16,130 nt of DNA from contig JANPDA010000015.1 in NCBI GenBank assembly GCA_031431235.1, positions 1 through 16,130 on the forward strand, given 5' to 3'. This DNA is from JANNSW01 sp031431235 (GTDB taxonomy: Bacteria; Pseudomonadota; Alphaproteobacteria; Rhizobiales; Hyphomicrobiaceae). Of the stretch, positions 8,336 through 14,683 are shown in pieces. The notes beneath the pieces were generated by a model. That model ran no database searches, had not been told where the DNA came from, and saw only the letters and a program-made list of their open reading frames with translations. The position numbers were made by a program, and so were the translations under genes. Position 1 is the first letter of the stretch, and the number at the start of each line of letters is the position of its first letter.

Positions 8336-8866
8336 TCAATGGCGTGTAAACAGCTGCTCCTCGAGCCGCTTGATCGCGTGATGGGGCACGCTTTCGTTGC
8401 TGCTGCCGGGGCCGGCGACGAGGCGCAGCATGTCGATCAGATCGCTGCGCTCCTTGGCTTCGAGCTGGCGCTCGATCGGACCGCACAGCCGGCGCAAGGC
8501 CTGGTCCAGATCGCGCACGTCCTTGGCGAGCCAGCGGCCGCGAGCAAGCAGCTCCTCGGCCTCCTGCTGGGTCGCATCGAAATGATCGATCATCTCGCCC
8601 AGGATGAGCGAGCGCTCGGCATCGGTCATGGCGCCGTCGTATTCCGCGACCGCCACCATCATGGCGGAAGCCGCTTCGCGCGGATCGCTCACGAGATCGA
8701 GCGGATGCCGGCCCGCCTTGCGGCTCCAGGAGAGGCGCCGCAAGAAGCCTCGCGCCTCGTCGGCTGCCCCGATCATGCCTTTGGCCGCATCGGACGCCGC
8801 CTGAATGCGCCACAGCACCACCCCGACAGCACCCATGGCCGCCAGCAATGCAAGGATGATCCCCAA
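8336..8866 (-). CDS. Membrane-anchored TerB-like domain protein
   Basis: The product is 176 residues. Residues 1-20 form one hydrophobic segment (GIILALLAAMGAVGVVLW), probably an N-terminal membrane anchor. From about 60 to 170 the all-helical sequence with DPREAASAMMVAVAEYDGAMTDAERSLILGEMIDHF resembles the TerB/DjlA-like helical domain; the acidic stretch YDGAMTDAE is typical. TerB-type domains often bind metal and sit near the membrane, but function here is unknown. The start is TTG at 8866: there is no ATG nearby, and a strong GGAGGAGGG ends 5 bases upstream. It lies 97 bp upstream of the TRAP-type gene on the same strand, so co-transcription is possible. Confidence 0.72.
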   Translation of the reverse strand: MGIILALLAAMGAVGVVLWRIQAASDAAKGMIGAADEARGFLRRLSWSRKAGRHPLDLVSDPREAASAMMVAVAEYDGAMTDAERSLILGEMIDHFDATQQEAEELLARGRWLAKDVRDLDQALRRLCGPIERQLEAKERSDLIDMLRLVAGPGSSNESVPHHAIKRLEEQLFTRH

Positions 8867-8942
8867 GGATGCCCTCCTCCGGTCGTCGGTCGCCCAGCCA
8901 CTGTCCGAGGGGATCGCTTAGCACGAAACAATGAGCAATTGT

Positions 8943-8974
8943 GGCAGGCCTCACGCCGGAACGGGAAGCCTGCC
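8943..8974 (-). terminator. Hairpin after the small RTX gene
   Basis: GGCAGGC and GCCTGCC form a perfect 7-bp stem with an 18-base loop, starting 8 bases past the stop codon of the RTX gene on the minus strand. No U-run follows. Its position suggests a transcript end. Confidence 0.5.
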
Positions 8975-8981
8975 GTGCAGA

Positions 8982-9755
8982 TCAGAAGACGAAGTCGGAA
9001 ATGTCGAGCTCGTACTCGTGCGTGCCAACGAGCTTGACAGTGTCGCCGCCACCCAGATCGATGGTGGTGCCCGAGGCATCCTCGGAGGCGCGCGCGTTCA
9101 CCTGCGCCATGCTGGTGAAGTCGAACGCGGTGCTGCTCAGATTCAGCACATCGTCCCACTGCAAGTCATGGATGTAGTCGTTGCCGCCGCCAGCCTCGAA
9201 CTTGAAAATGTCCGCGCCTGCCCCGCCCCACATCAGATCCCCGCCCGTCCCGCCGGCCAGATAGTCGGCGCCATTGCCGCCCATCAGCTCATCGCCATCG
9301 CCGCCGCCGAACAGGGTGTCGTTGCCGTCCTCGCCCCAGAGCCGGTCGTAGCCGTTCTCGCCGAAGAGCTTGTCGTTGCCTGAGCCACCGGCGAGGTCGT
9401 CGTGACCATCGCCGCCCGCGAGCATGTCGGCGCCCTCGCCACCCCAGGCGCTGTCATTGCCGAGCCCGCCCCAGACCTTGTCGTTGCCGGTGCCCCCGAT
9501 CAGCTGGTCCTGGCCGTCGCCGCCGATCAGCTGGTCGTCGCCCGACTCGCCAAACAGTCGGTCGTTGCCCGCATCGCCCCAGATCTTGTCGTTGCCGGTG
9601 CCGCCCTCGACCGTGTCGTTGCCATTGCCGGCAACCACCTGGTCATTGCCACCGCGGGCATCGATGAAATCGCTGCCGTTGTAGCCAAAAATCAGGTTGC
9701 TCAGGTTGTTGTCGGTGAAGTTGTCGGCGAAATTGGTAAGGTGCCTGGTCGCCAT
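8982..9755 (-). CDS. RTX calcium-binding protein, probable type I secretion substrate
   Basis: The product is 257 residues with no N-terminal signal peptide. From about residue 25 to 190 it is almost entirely nonapeptide RTX repeats of the form GGxGxDxhx, such as GGTGNDKIW and GEDGNDTLFGG. These bind calcium and fold into a beta-roll outside the cell. A C-terminal non-repeat part (about 190-257) ends in DISDFVF. An acidic residue followed by hydrophobic residues at the very end is the known export signal type of serralysin-like substrates. No enzymatic domain is visible, so it may be a structural surface or matrix protein. AAGGAG 7 bases upstream supports ATG 9755. No ABC exporter, membrane-fusion or TolC gene is in the window. 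Confidence 0.88.
   Translation of the reverse strand: MATRHLTNFADNFTDNNLSNLIFGYNGSDFIDARGGNDQVVAGNGNDTVEGGTGNDKIWGDAGNDRLFGESGDDQLIGGDGQDQLIGGTGNDKVWGGLGNDSAWGGEGADMLAGGDGHDDLAGGSGNDKLFGENGYDRLWGEDGNDTLFGGGDGDELMGGNGADYLAGGTGGDLMWGGAGADIFKFEAGGGNDYIHDLQWDDVLNLSSTAFDFTSMAQVNARASEDASGTTIDLGGGDTVKLVGTHEYELDISDFVF
9185..9683 (-). repeat. RTX nonapeptide repeat tract
   Basis: Imperfect 27-bp units encode the GGxGxDxhx calcium-binding repeats of the small RTX protein. Codon patterns such as GGCAACGACA recur throughout, so the DNA itself is repetitive and could recombine or slip. Confidence 0.8.
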
Positions 9756-9931
9756 GTCATCTCTCCTTGTTTTTCTTCTTTGGGCCTGTTTTTGATTTCA
9801 GGCTCCGCTGCGGTTGACCCGATCGCTCGGATCGCCCTGATCTGTTGCGGGAGAGGCGCAACTTCAAGATTCTACATTGTTGTTGGCGGCATCGGCGCAA
9901 AAGTACGGTTTATAAAGTATTAATTCTGAAA

Positions 9932-9962
9932 CGGGATCTCCGTGTCACTTGCCGTGATCCCG
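9932..9962 (-). terminator. Possible terminator of the cyclase-family gene
   Basis: CGGGATC and GATCCCG form a 7-bp stem about 43 bases after the cyclase stop on the minus strand. It is followed by TTTCAGAATTAAT, an A/T-rich run. The 17-base loop can form a further small stem. The AT-rich stretch next to it (about 9905-9930), which includes TATAAA on the minus strand, may hold the promoter of the RTX gene. Confidence 0.45.
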
Positions 9963-10004
9963 GACGACGGGTTTGGGTTCGCCAGGTTGGGTGAAGACAG
10001 GCCG

Positions 10005-10796
10005 TCAGTCGTCGCCGGCCACCAGCGCGAGCACACGCAAGGGGCTGCCGGTGCCATTCTCGATCTTCAAAGGCGCTGCGATCAGGATCGCGCCCGTTGC
10101 CGGCAGCTCGTCGAGGTTGGTGAGGGACGCCAGCCCGAGCTTGCCGGCGCCATGCATCAGGCTATGCGCCGGGAACGGCGGCTCGAAGCCGAAGGCCTGG
10201 CCGTGGTCGGTTCCGACCGCTTCGACGCCCCAGCCGAGGATGTCCCGCTTCTCGATCAGGAAGCGGATGGCGTCGGCGTTGGGGCCCGGCACGTGGGGCC
10301 CGTCCTCCTTGGCATTGAGGAATTTCGCCGGGTCCTTGCGCTTCGACCAATCGGTGCGCATCAACACCCAGCAGCCGGAAGGAATCTTGCCGTGCGCGTC
10401 CTCGAAAGCGCGGATGTGAGCGGGCGTGAAGATGAAGCGCTCGTCCTTCTCAGCGTCCTTCGAGCAATCGATCACTACCGCCGGCGCAATGAACTGCTCA
10501 GGGGGAATCGTATCGGTCGCGCCGTTCTCGGTATCCTTGCCCGTCACCCAGTGAATCGGCGCGTCGAAGTGGGTGCCGGTGTGCTCGCCCATCGAGATGT
10601 TGTTCCAGTACCAGGCCGGCCCCTTGTCGTCGTAGCGCGAGATCAGCGTCTTCTCGAAGGGCTTGGACTGGGCGAACGGGGGTGGCAGCTGGATGACGGG
10701 CGTCGACGCCTTCAGTGTCTGCGTCAGGTCGATGATGCGGATCTTGCCGCTGAGGAGGTGCTTGGCGAGCTTCTCGAGGACGCTATCGGCGGACAT
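10005..10796 (-). CDS. Cyclase-family (kynurenine formamidase-like) metal-dependent hydrolase
   Basis: The product is 263 residues. It belongs to the cyclase family that includes bacterial kynurenine formamidase and other metal-dependent amide or lactone hydrolases. The hallmark motif HTGTHFDAPIH is at 72-82; His72, His76 and Asp78 are the expected metal ligands. The N-terminal IIDLTQTLKASTPV is also typical. Substrate cannot be told from sequence. No tryptophan-pathway gene lies nearby, so kynurenine formamidase is not supported by context. It follows the HpcH/HpaI-type gene on the same strand with a 159-bp gap. GGAG lies about 10 bases upstream of ATG 10796. Confidence 0.85.
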   Translation of the reverse strand: MSADSVLEKLAKHLLSGKIRIIDLTQTLKASTPVIQLPPPFAQSKPFEKTLISRYDDKGPAWYWNNISMGEHTGTHFDAPIHWVTGKDTENGATDTIPPEQFIAPAVVIDCSKDAEKDERFIFTPAHIRAFEDAHGKIPSGCWVLMRTDWSKRKDPAKFLNAKEDGPHVPGPNADAIRFLIEKRDILGWGVEAVGTDHGQAFGFEPPFPAHSLMHGAGKLGLASLTNLDELPATGAILIAAPLKIENGTGSPLRVLALVAGDD

Positions 10797-10956
10797 GGGC
10801 GGGGCTCCGGGTAGTGGGACTTCCAGGATCGTCGCACTCGTGCTCGCGTAGAATGCTCTTCAGGCGAGGAGTGAGGTCCGTCACGACGATGCCAACGACA
10901 CGCTTGTTACCGCATTGGCCACGATACTGATGGTCGAGCATGACTGAACCGTACAT
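10783..10956 (-). CDS. Possible 57-residue ORF overlapping its neighbours
   Basis: An ATG at 10956 overlaps the TGA of the aldolase gene (TGATG) and the frame runs 57 codons, ending inside the first codons of the cyclase gene with a 14-base overlap. This arrangement is typical of translational coupling. The product begins MYGSVMLDHQYRG and has mixed composition (hydrophobic RVVGIVVTDL at 19-28, then basic and acidic residues). I know no matching family. It could equally be chance open frame or a decayed remnant, since no clear ribosome site precedes it. Confidence 0.25.
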   Translation of the reverse strand: MYGSVMLDHQYRGQCGNKRVVGIVVTDLTPRLKSILREHECDDPGSPTTRSPAHVRR

Positions 10957-11729
10957 CACTTTGCCGCCACTTGCGATAGGGTACGGAACGCCTCGACCGC
11001 CGCGGCAAAGCCCTTGTGCACCACGTCGATGTCGTTGGCTGCGACCACCATGCGATAGCCGTGGCCGGTGCGTAGCGTCGCCATCTCCGGGTTGGGCGTG
11101 AAGATCCCGCAAGGCAGGAAGCGCTGCTTGCAGACCTCATGGACCTTGGCGCAGGCGCGCAGCACGGGCAACCCGAAGGCCGGGAACTCACCGAGCGAGA
11201 TGGCGAGGTCGCCCGTGCCGATGAAGACCATGTCGAGGCCGTCCGTGCGGGCGATCTTGCGGGCATTGCGGACGCCGCGCTCGGTCTCGATCATGACGGC
11301 GATGACGGTGCGGCGACTGGCCAGCTCGAAATAGCGGTTGAAGCCTGACAGTGGCCGCACACCGCCGCCCGAGCGGATGCCGTGCGGCGGAAACCGGCAG
11401 GCCGCAATCGCGCGCCGGGCCTGCTTGCCGGATTCCACGAGCGGCACGATCACCCCTTCAGCGCCCGCATCGAGCGCCATCGAGATGGCTGCCGCGCTGT
11501 TCTCGTCAACCCGGACCCAGATCCCAATCCCGGGCGGCATCAGGCCGATCGCCGCCTCGAGTGCCTGGCGCTCCCAGAGCCCATGCTGGAGGTCGAAGAC
11601 GACGGCATCGGGCTTGGCGCGCGCCGCCGCCTCGGCAACCGCGACCGAGCCGAGCGAGAGCCACAGCGCGGCCATGGTGCGACCACTGTCGAGCTGGAAG
11701 CGGAGTGTCGCGCTTGTGGGGTCGAGCAT
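10956..11729 (-). CDS. HpcH/HpaI-type class II aldolase (2-oxo acid aldolase / citrate lyase-like family)
   Basis: The product is 257 residues, normal for HpcH/HpaI aldolases, which reversibly split hydroxy-oxo acids to pyruvate and an aldehyde. Active-site positions agree with the family: His49 (FDLQHG), Arg73 (IWVRVDEN), and metal ligands Glu148 (MIETERG) and Asp174 (GTGDLAISLG). GVRPLSGFNRYF after the second barrel strand is also common to this family. True substrate is unknown. ATG 11729 fits the family N-terminus; an ATG at 11798 would add 23 residues unlike the family, and no start has a good ribosome site. It is divergent from the toxin-antitoxin pair, with 134 bp between, and upstream of the cyclase gene. 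Confidence 0.85.
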   Translation of the reverse strand: MLDPTSATLRFQLDSGRTMAALWLSLGSVAVAEAAARAKPDAVVFDLQHGLWERQALEAAIGLMPPGIGIWVRVDENSAAAISMALDAGAEGVIVPLVESGKQARRAIAACRFPPHGIRSGGGVRPLSGFNRYFELASRRTVIAVMIETERGVRNARKIARTDGLDMVFIGTGDLAISLGEFPAFGLPVLRACAKVHEVCKQRFLPCGIFTPNPEMATLRTGHGYRMVVAANDIDVVHKGFAAAVEAFRTLSQVAAK

Positions 11730-11852
11730 GGGGGATGGCGCCGGTCTCGTCGTTGCAAGCCGTGAAGGCACGCACCGTGCCATCAGAGAGAGGCGCATCG
11801 ATATGGTGGAGTGTGATAAGGGTTAAGCGCTGCCTGTCGCGTGGTGGCGATC

Positions 11853-11857
11853 AGGAG
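11853..11857 (+). promoter_or_regulatory. Ribosome-binding site that fixes a TTG start
   Basis: AGGAG lies 6 bases before the TTG at 11864. No ATG, GTG or other start is as well placed, so this site decides the antitoxin start. Confidence 0.6.
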
Positions 11858-11863
11858 ATCGAA

Positions 11864-12196
11864 TTGTCGAGCACAGTCATCAAGGTTGGCGAGCTGCCTG
11901 TCACTTTGCGGAAGCGTTTGGGTTGCGCGGGAAGAGCCGAGAGCGAGCACGTGCGAGTCAGCGTCAGTGAGGTTGCGCAAGCGACTCACACCGAACACGA
12001 ACACCCCGACAGCTTGCCGGAAACAGCAGTCAGCAACGTGAGAGAACCTGTTACCGGTGGCGTGCCTCAACGACCGCTGAGCGAGGAGGAGATTCGAAAG
12101 CGTTTGGCTATTGTTGCTAGCATCAAGCCGACAAGGGCCCCTGTGGCAACGAGCGCTGAAGAGATCATTCGGATCATCCGGGATGAGGACTTCTAA
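11864..12196 (+). CDS. Putative antitoxin of a VapBC-like pair
   Basis: The product is 110 residues if translation begins at TTG 11864, preceded by AGGAG. The N-terminal part (STVIKVGELPVTLRKRLG) is the probable DNA-binding or dimer region. A polar, poorly conserved middle with many His, Glu and Ser follows. The C-terminal part (LSEEEIRKRLAIVASIKPTRAPVATSAEEIIRIIRDEDF) looks like the helix-plus-tail that wraps around PIN toxins in VapB-type antitoxins. I cannot assign it to a named antitoxin family. The toxin follows after 9 bp, so the two are co-transcribed. Such antitoxins usually repress their own promoter. Confidence 0.62.
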   Translation: MSSTVIKVGELPVTLRKRLGCAGRAESEHVRVSVSEVAQATHTEHEHPDSLPETAVSNVREPVTGGVPQRPLSEEEIRKRLAIVASIKPTRAPVATSAEEIIRIIRDEDF

Positions 12197-12205
12197 CGGC
12201 CACTC

Positions 12206-12676
12206 ATGCGTTTTGTCGTGGATTCATCTGTAGTGACCAAGGCCTTCGCGCGCGAGAAAGGCAGCGGCACAACACTTGCGTTGCTGAATGCTGCAGGTGC
12301 GGGAAGATGTCAGCTCATCGCACCGTCGATCTTGATCTACGAGGTGACCATTGCACTTGTACGCAAGGGCTTTCGGTCGCGATTACTGCACCGTAAATTG
12401 GAAAGATTTTTGGAGTTAACCACTAACGGCATTATCACATTGATCAACCCTGACGCTGCACTGCTCAAAGAATCAGCGTCAATCGCTGAGAAAGTGTCCC
12501 CAAATCCCCGCACGAAGCCGTGGTTGAACGATGCAGTTTTTCATGCACTGGCGCGGCGCGAGGCAGCGACGCTTCTCACCGCCGATCGCGCATACGTCGA
12601 GCGGTTGAAACTGCTGCCCAAGTTGCAGGCCGGTGTCGTCCTCTACGACAAGCTCAGCTTGCCGAGTCGACCCTGA
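12206..12676 (+). CDS. PIN-domain toxin, VapC-like ribonuclease
   Basis: The product is 156 residues, a single PIN domain. VapC toxins are metal-dependent RNases that cut tRNA or rRNA and slow growth when the antitoxin decays. The four acidic residues expected at the active site are present: Asp6 (RFVVDSSV), Glu46 (YEVTIAL), Asp109 (WLNDAVFHALA) and Asp127 (LTADRAY). The active site looks intact. Codon use is less GC-biased than in the flanking genes, which suggests acquisition. ATG 12206 follows the antitoxin stop by 9 bp. The 3' end overlaps the convergent monooxygenase gene by 23 bp. Confidence 0.85.
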   Translation: MRFVVDSSVVTKAFAREKGSGTTLALLNAAGAGRCQLIAPSILIYEVTIALVRKGFRSRLLHRKLERFLELTTNGIITLINPDAALLKESASIAEKVSPNPRTKPWLNDAVFHALARREAATLLTADRAYVERLKLLPKLQAGVVLYDKLSLPSRP

Positions 12677-13751
12677 GCCCCACCTCCCGCATCAAAGGCA
12701 GCACCCGCGCCAAAAAAAAGGGCAGCTCGTCCGTATAGTTGACGAAGGTGAGGGCCGCGCCCGCGTAGCCGGCATCGGCGATCGCGATCAGGTCCTCGAC
12801 GATGCGCTCCGGCGTGCCGATCAGCGGATAGGTGCCGGCGCCGCCCGCGAAGCGCTGGCGATAGTGGTCGAAGGCGTCGGGCTCGTGCGAACGGGCGTAC
12901 TGCTTTTTGCCGGCCATGTGGATGTCGACGGCAGCATGGTCGGCGCGCTCGACCGCGTAGTGGTTGTAGTAGGCCTCGGCTTCCGCTTGCGTCTCCCGGC
13001 AGACGACGTGGGCAACCGTGCAGACCGGCACCTCGCGGCCATGGCTTGCCGCACGGGCCCCGATGTCGGCAACGTGCCTGGCACCGTCCGCGATCTCGCT
13101 GAACGTGGAGAACAGGAAGTCACAATAGCGCGCGGCAAAGTCGCGCCCGGGCGGGCCGAACGCGGCGTTCATGGTGAGGGGCCTGGGACGCTGCAGGCTC
13201 GCGGGCCGGCTGACGGCGCCCTTCAGCTGATAGTACTTGCCCGTGAAATCGAATGGCTGGTCCGACGCGTAGGCCTGGTCGAGAATCGTGATCCATTCGC
13301 CGGCCTGGCCGTAGGCATCGTCATGCAGTGCGGCGCCGAACATGGCGAATTCGGCGGGGTTCCAGCCGCAGACGATGTTGAGCCCTGCGCGTCCGTTCGA
13401 GATGTGGTCGACGGTCGCCAGCGCCTTGGCCGCATAGAGCGGATGCACGAGCGGCACGTGCACGGTCATGAAGAGGGCAATGCGCGAGGTAGCAGCAGCA
13501 AGCCCTGCTGCCCATGTGAAGGTCTCGAAGGAGTGCTCGCGCACATGCGTCGCCCCGCCAAAGCCCTTCCAGCGGGCGATCGGCAGCACGAACTCGAGTC
13601 CGGCCTCGTCGGCGAGACGCGCCGCCGCAAGATTGTCCGCCCAGGAGGAACGCCAGCGCTCCTCGACCGTTGTTATCGCGAGACCGCCATCGGCATTGGT
13701 CGAGAAGATACCGAGCTTGAAGCGATTGGGGCCGCGGAGGGGATGAGGCAT
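12654..13751 (-). CDS. LLM-class FMN-dependent monooxygenase (RutA/SfnG-like)
   Basis: The product is 365 residues of the luciferase-like monooxygenase family, which uses reduced FMN and oxygen. It resembles the RutA/SfnG branch. FKLGIFSTNADGG at about 10-22 opens the barrel. WKGFGGATHVREHSFETFTWAAGLAAATSRI spans about 64-94. GRAGLNIVCGWNPAEFAMFG at about 123-142 is the flavin-region motif of the group. IGTPERIVEDL near the C-terminus is also standard. Natural substrates of this branch include pyrimidines and sulfones; the substrate here is unknown, and a partner flavin reductase is not in the window. ATG 13751 has GAGG 4 bases upstream; an ATG at 13823 would add 24 basic residues. It is divergent from a Crp/Fnr-type regulator. 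Confidence 0.85.
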   Translation of the reverse strand: MPHPLRGPNRFKLGIFSTNADGGLAITTVEERWRSSWADNLAAARLADEAGLEFVLPIARWKGFGGATHVREHSFETFTWAAGLAAATSRIALFMTVHVPLVHPLYAAKALATVDHISNGRAGLNIVCGWNPAEFAMFGAALHDDAYGQAGEWITILDQAYASDQPFDFTGKYYQLKGAVSRPASLQRPRPLTMNAAFGPPGRDFAARYCDFLFSTFSEIADGARHVADIGARAASHGREVPVCTVAHVVCRETQAEAEAYYNHYAVERADHAAVDIHMAGKKQYARSHEPDAFDHYRQRFAGGAGTYPLIGTPERIVEDLIAIADAGYAGAALTFVNYTDELPFFLARVLPLMREVGLRVDSAS

Positions 13752-13826
13752 GGGCCCTCGCATAAGCCAATCCGGCGCTCGGGTCGAGACGGCGCGGTGC
13801 CGCCGGTGCATGGTCGCCTTCACGGC

Positions 13827-13852
13827 ATTGTGTGATTTTTATGGCACAATGC
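13827..13852. promoter_or_regulatory. Inverted repeat CATTGTG-N12-CACAATG in a divergent promoter region
   Basis: The two 7-base arms are perfect inverse copies, 12 bases apart, and lie between the divergent monooxygenase and Crp/Fnr-type genes. The arms overlap the candidate -35 box of the regulator promoter. A second ATTGTGTG occurs 60 bp away (13888-13895). It is a good candidate site for the encoded regulator. It does not match the canonical Crp (TGTGA-N6-TCACA) or Fnr (TTGAT-N4-ATCAA) patterns. Confidence 0.5.
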
Positions 13853-13870
13853 AAGCGAAAATGATATACA
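13842..13870 (+). promoter_or_regulatory. Candidate promoter of the Crp/Fnr-type gene
   Basis: ATGGCA (13842-13847) and TATACA (13865-13870) are 17 bp apart. Each matches four bases of the housekeeping consensus. Transcription would begin near 13877, which makes the ATG at 13874 impossible and favours the ATG at 13898. Confidence 0.35.
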
Positions 13871-13897
13871 CGCATGAGCCTGTGGAGATTGTGTGTC

Positions 13898-14650
13898 ATG
13901 ACAGTAGGCGTTGTACCGCGTAACGCGCCACGAATTGGCAAATCGATGGAACCGCCGAAGCCGGCCGCCACCTTCGAGGCTCGATGGCTTCAACCCGGTT
14001 TGCAATGCCGTGTGCTGCTGCGAGGCGACATTCTGTTTGCGGCAGGCGAGCCCAGGGCCGCGTTTTTCCGCATCGAGACTGGGGCCGTGTGCGTTCACGA
14101 GCCAGTCTGGGTGGCCGGTTGCAGGGTCCTCGAATGTGCCGTGCCTGGCGATTTGGTCGGGCTCGGCTATCGGGCGACCCACACTTTCGGGGCACGCGCG
14201 CTCATCGATACCCACGTCACTTGCTTTCCCTCCTCCGCCCTCGATCAGCTCGTGCTCGCCGATGTTGCCGTGCGCGACCGCCTGCGACGGGCGATCGCGG
14301 CAGAGTTCGATTTCGTCCGCTCGGCGCTGGTGAAGGCCAACGAGGGGAATACGGTCGGACGGCTTGCCGCGTTCCTCGTCGTCGTCGCCCGCAACAATGC
14401 CTACGAAGGGCACGATCCGACGCTCGTCTCCGACAAGCTTTCATGCGGCATGGTCGGCAGCTGCCTGGGGCTGGGCATCGACGAGTTGCAGCACGCGCTC
14501 GTGGAGCTCGAGAGACGAGGCATGATCGAGACCTGCCCGGACTCGGCACTGAGGCTCAAGGATCTGCCGGCGCTCGAGCGGTTGTCAGGCAGCACCGAGG
14601 GGGCCCTCGCTCCCCTGCCGCATCACGATCAACAGCACACGCGGCATTGA
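13898..14650 (+). CDS. Crp/Fnr-family transcriptional regulator
   Basis: The product is 250 residues. The N-terminal effector domain (about 26-122) has the beta-barrel pattern of the cyclic-nucleotide-binding-like fold (LLRGDILFAAGEPRAAFFRIETGAVCVHE, PGDLVGLG). A dimer helix follows (about 123-155). The C-terminal winged helix-turn-helix is at about 182-212 (LSCGMVGSCLGLGIDELQHALVELERRGMIE), then ALRLKDLPALERL. No N-terminal Cys cluster of the Fnr iron-sulfur type is seen, so the signal is unknown. The recognition helix is less canonical than in Fnr/FixK (GIDELQHALVELE in place of TIETVSRTLSRLE). ATG 13898 is chosen because GGAG lies 10 bases upstream and the candidate promoter begins transcription just before it; ATG 13874 is the other option. 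It is divergent from the monooxygenase and may regulate it and itself. Confidence 0.8.
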   Translation: MTVGVVPRNAPRIGKSMEPPKPAATFEARWLQPGLQCRVLLRGDILFAAGEPRAAFFRIETGAVCVHEPVWVAGCRVLECAVPGDLVGLGYRATHTFGARALIDTHVTCFPSSALDQLVLADVAVRDRLRRAIAAEFDFVRSALVKANEGNTVGRLAAFLVVVARNNAYEGHDPTLVSDKLSCGMVGSCLGLGIDELQHALVELERRGMIETCPDSALRLKDLPALERLSGSTEGALAPLPHHDQQHTRH

Positions 14651-14683
14651 GCTGCGCCGGAGCGCCTGCGATCGGAAATGTGC

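Noticed and set aside
9185..9683. Repetitive DNA as a CRISPR array
   Set aside because: The units are imperfect 27-bp coding repeats without spacers, in frame with the RTX protein.
10005..10796. Naming the cyclase-family gene kynB
   Set aside because: The family motif is shared by several hydrolases of different substrates and no tryptophan-degradation gene is nearby.
11351..11863. Upstream extension of the antitoxin frame to about 280 codons
   Set aside because: The extra part is antisense to the aldolase gene and Arg-rich; AGGAG before TTG 11864 gives a better start.
13834..13849. Canonical Crp site in the monooxygenase-regulator gap
   Set aside because: TGTGA is present but the second half does not fit TGTGA-N6-TCACA at the right spacing; only the wider CATTGTG-N12-CACAATG symmetry is supported.
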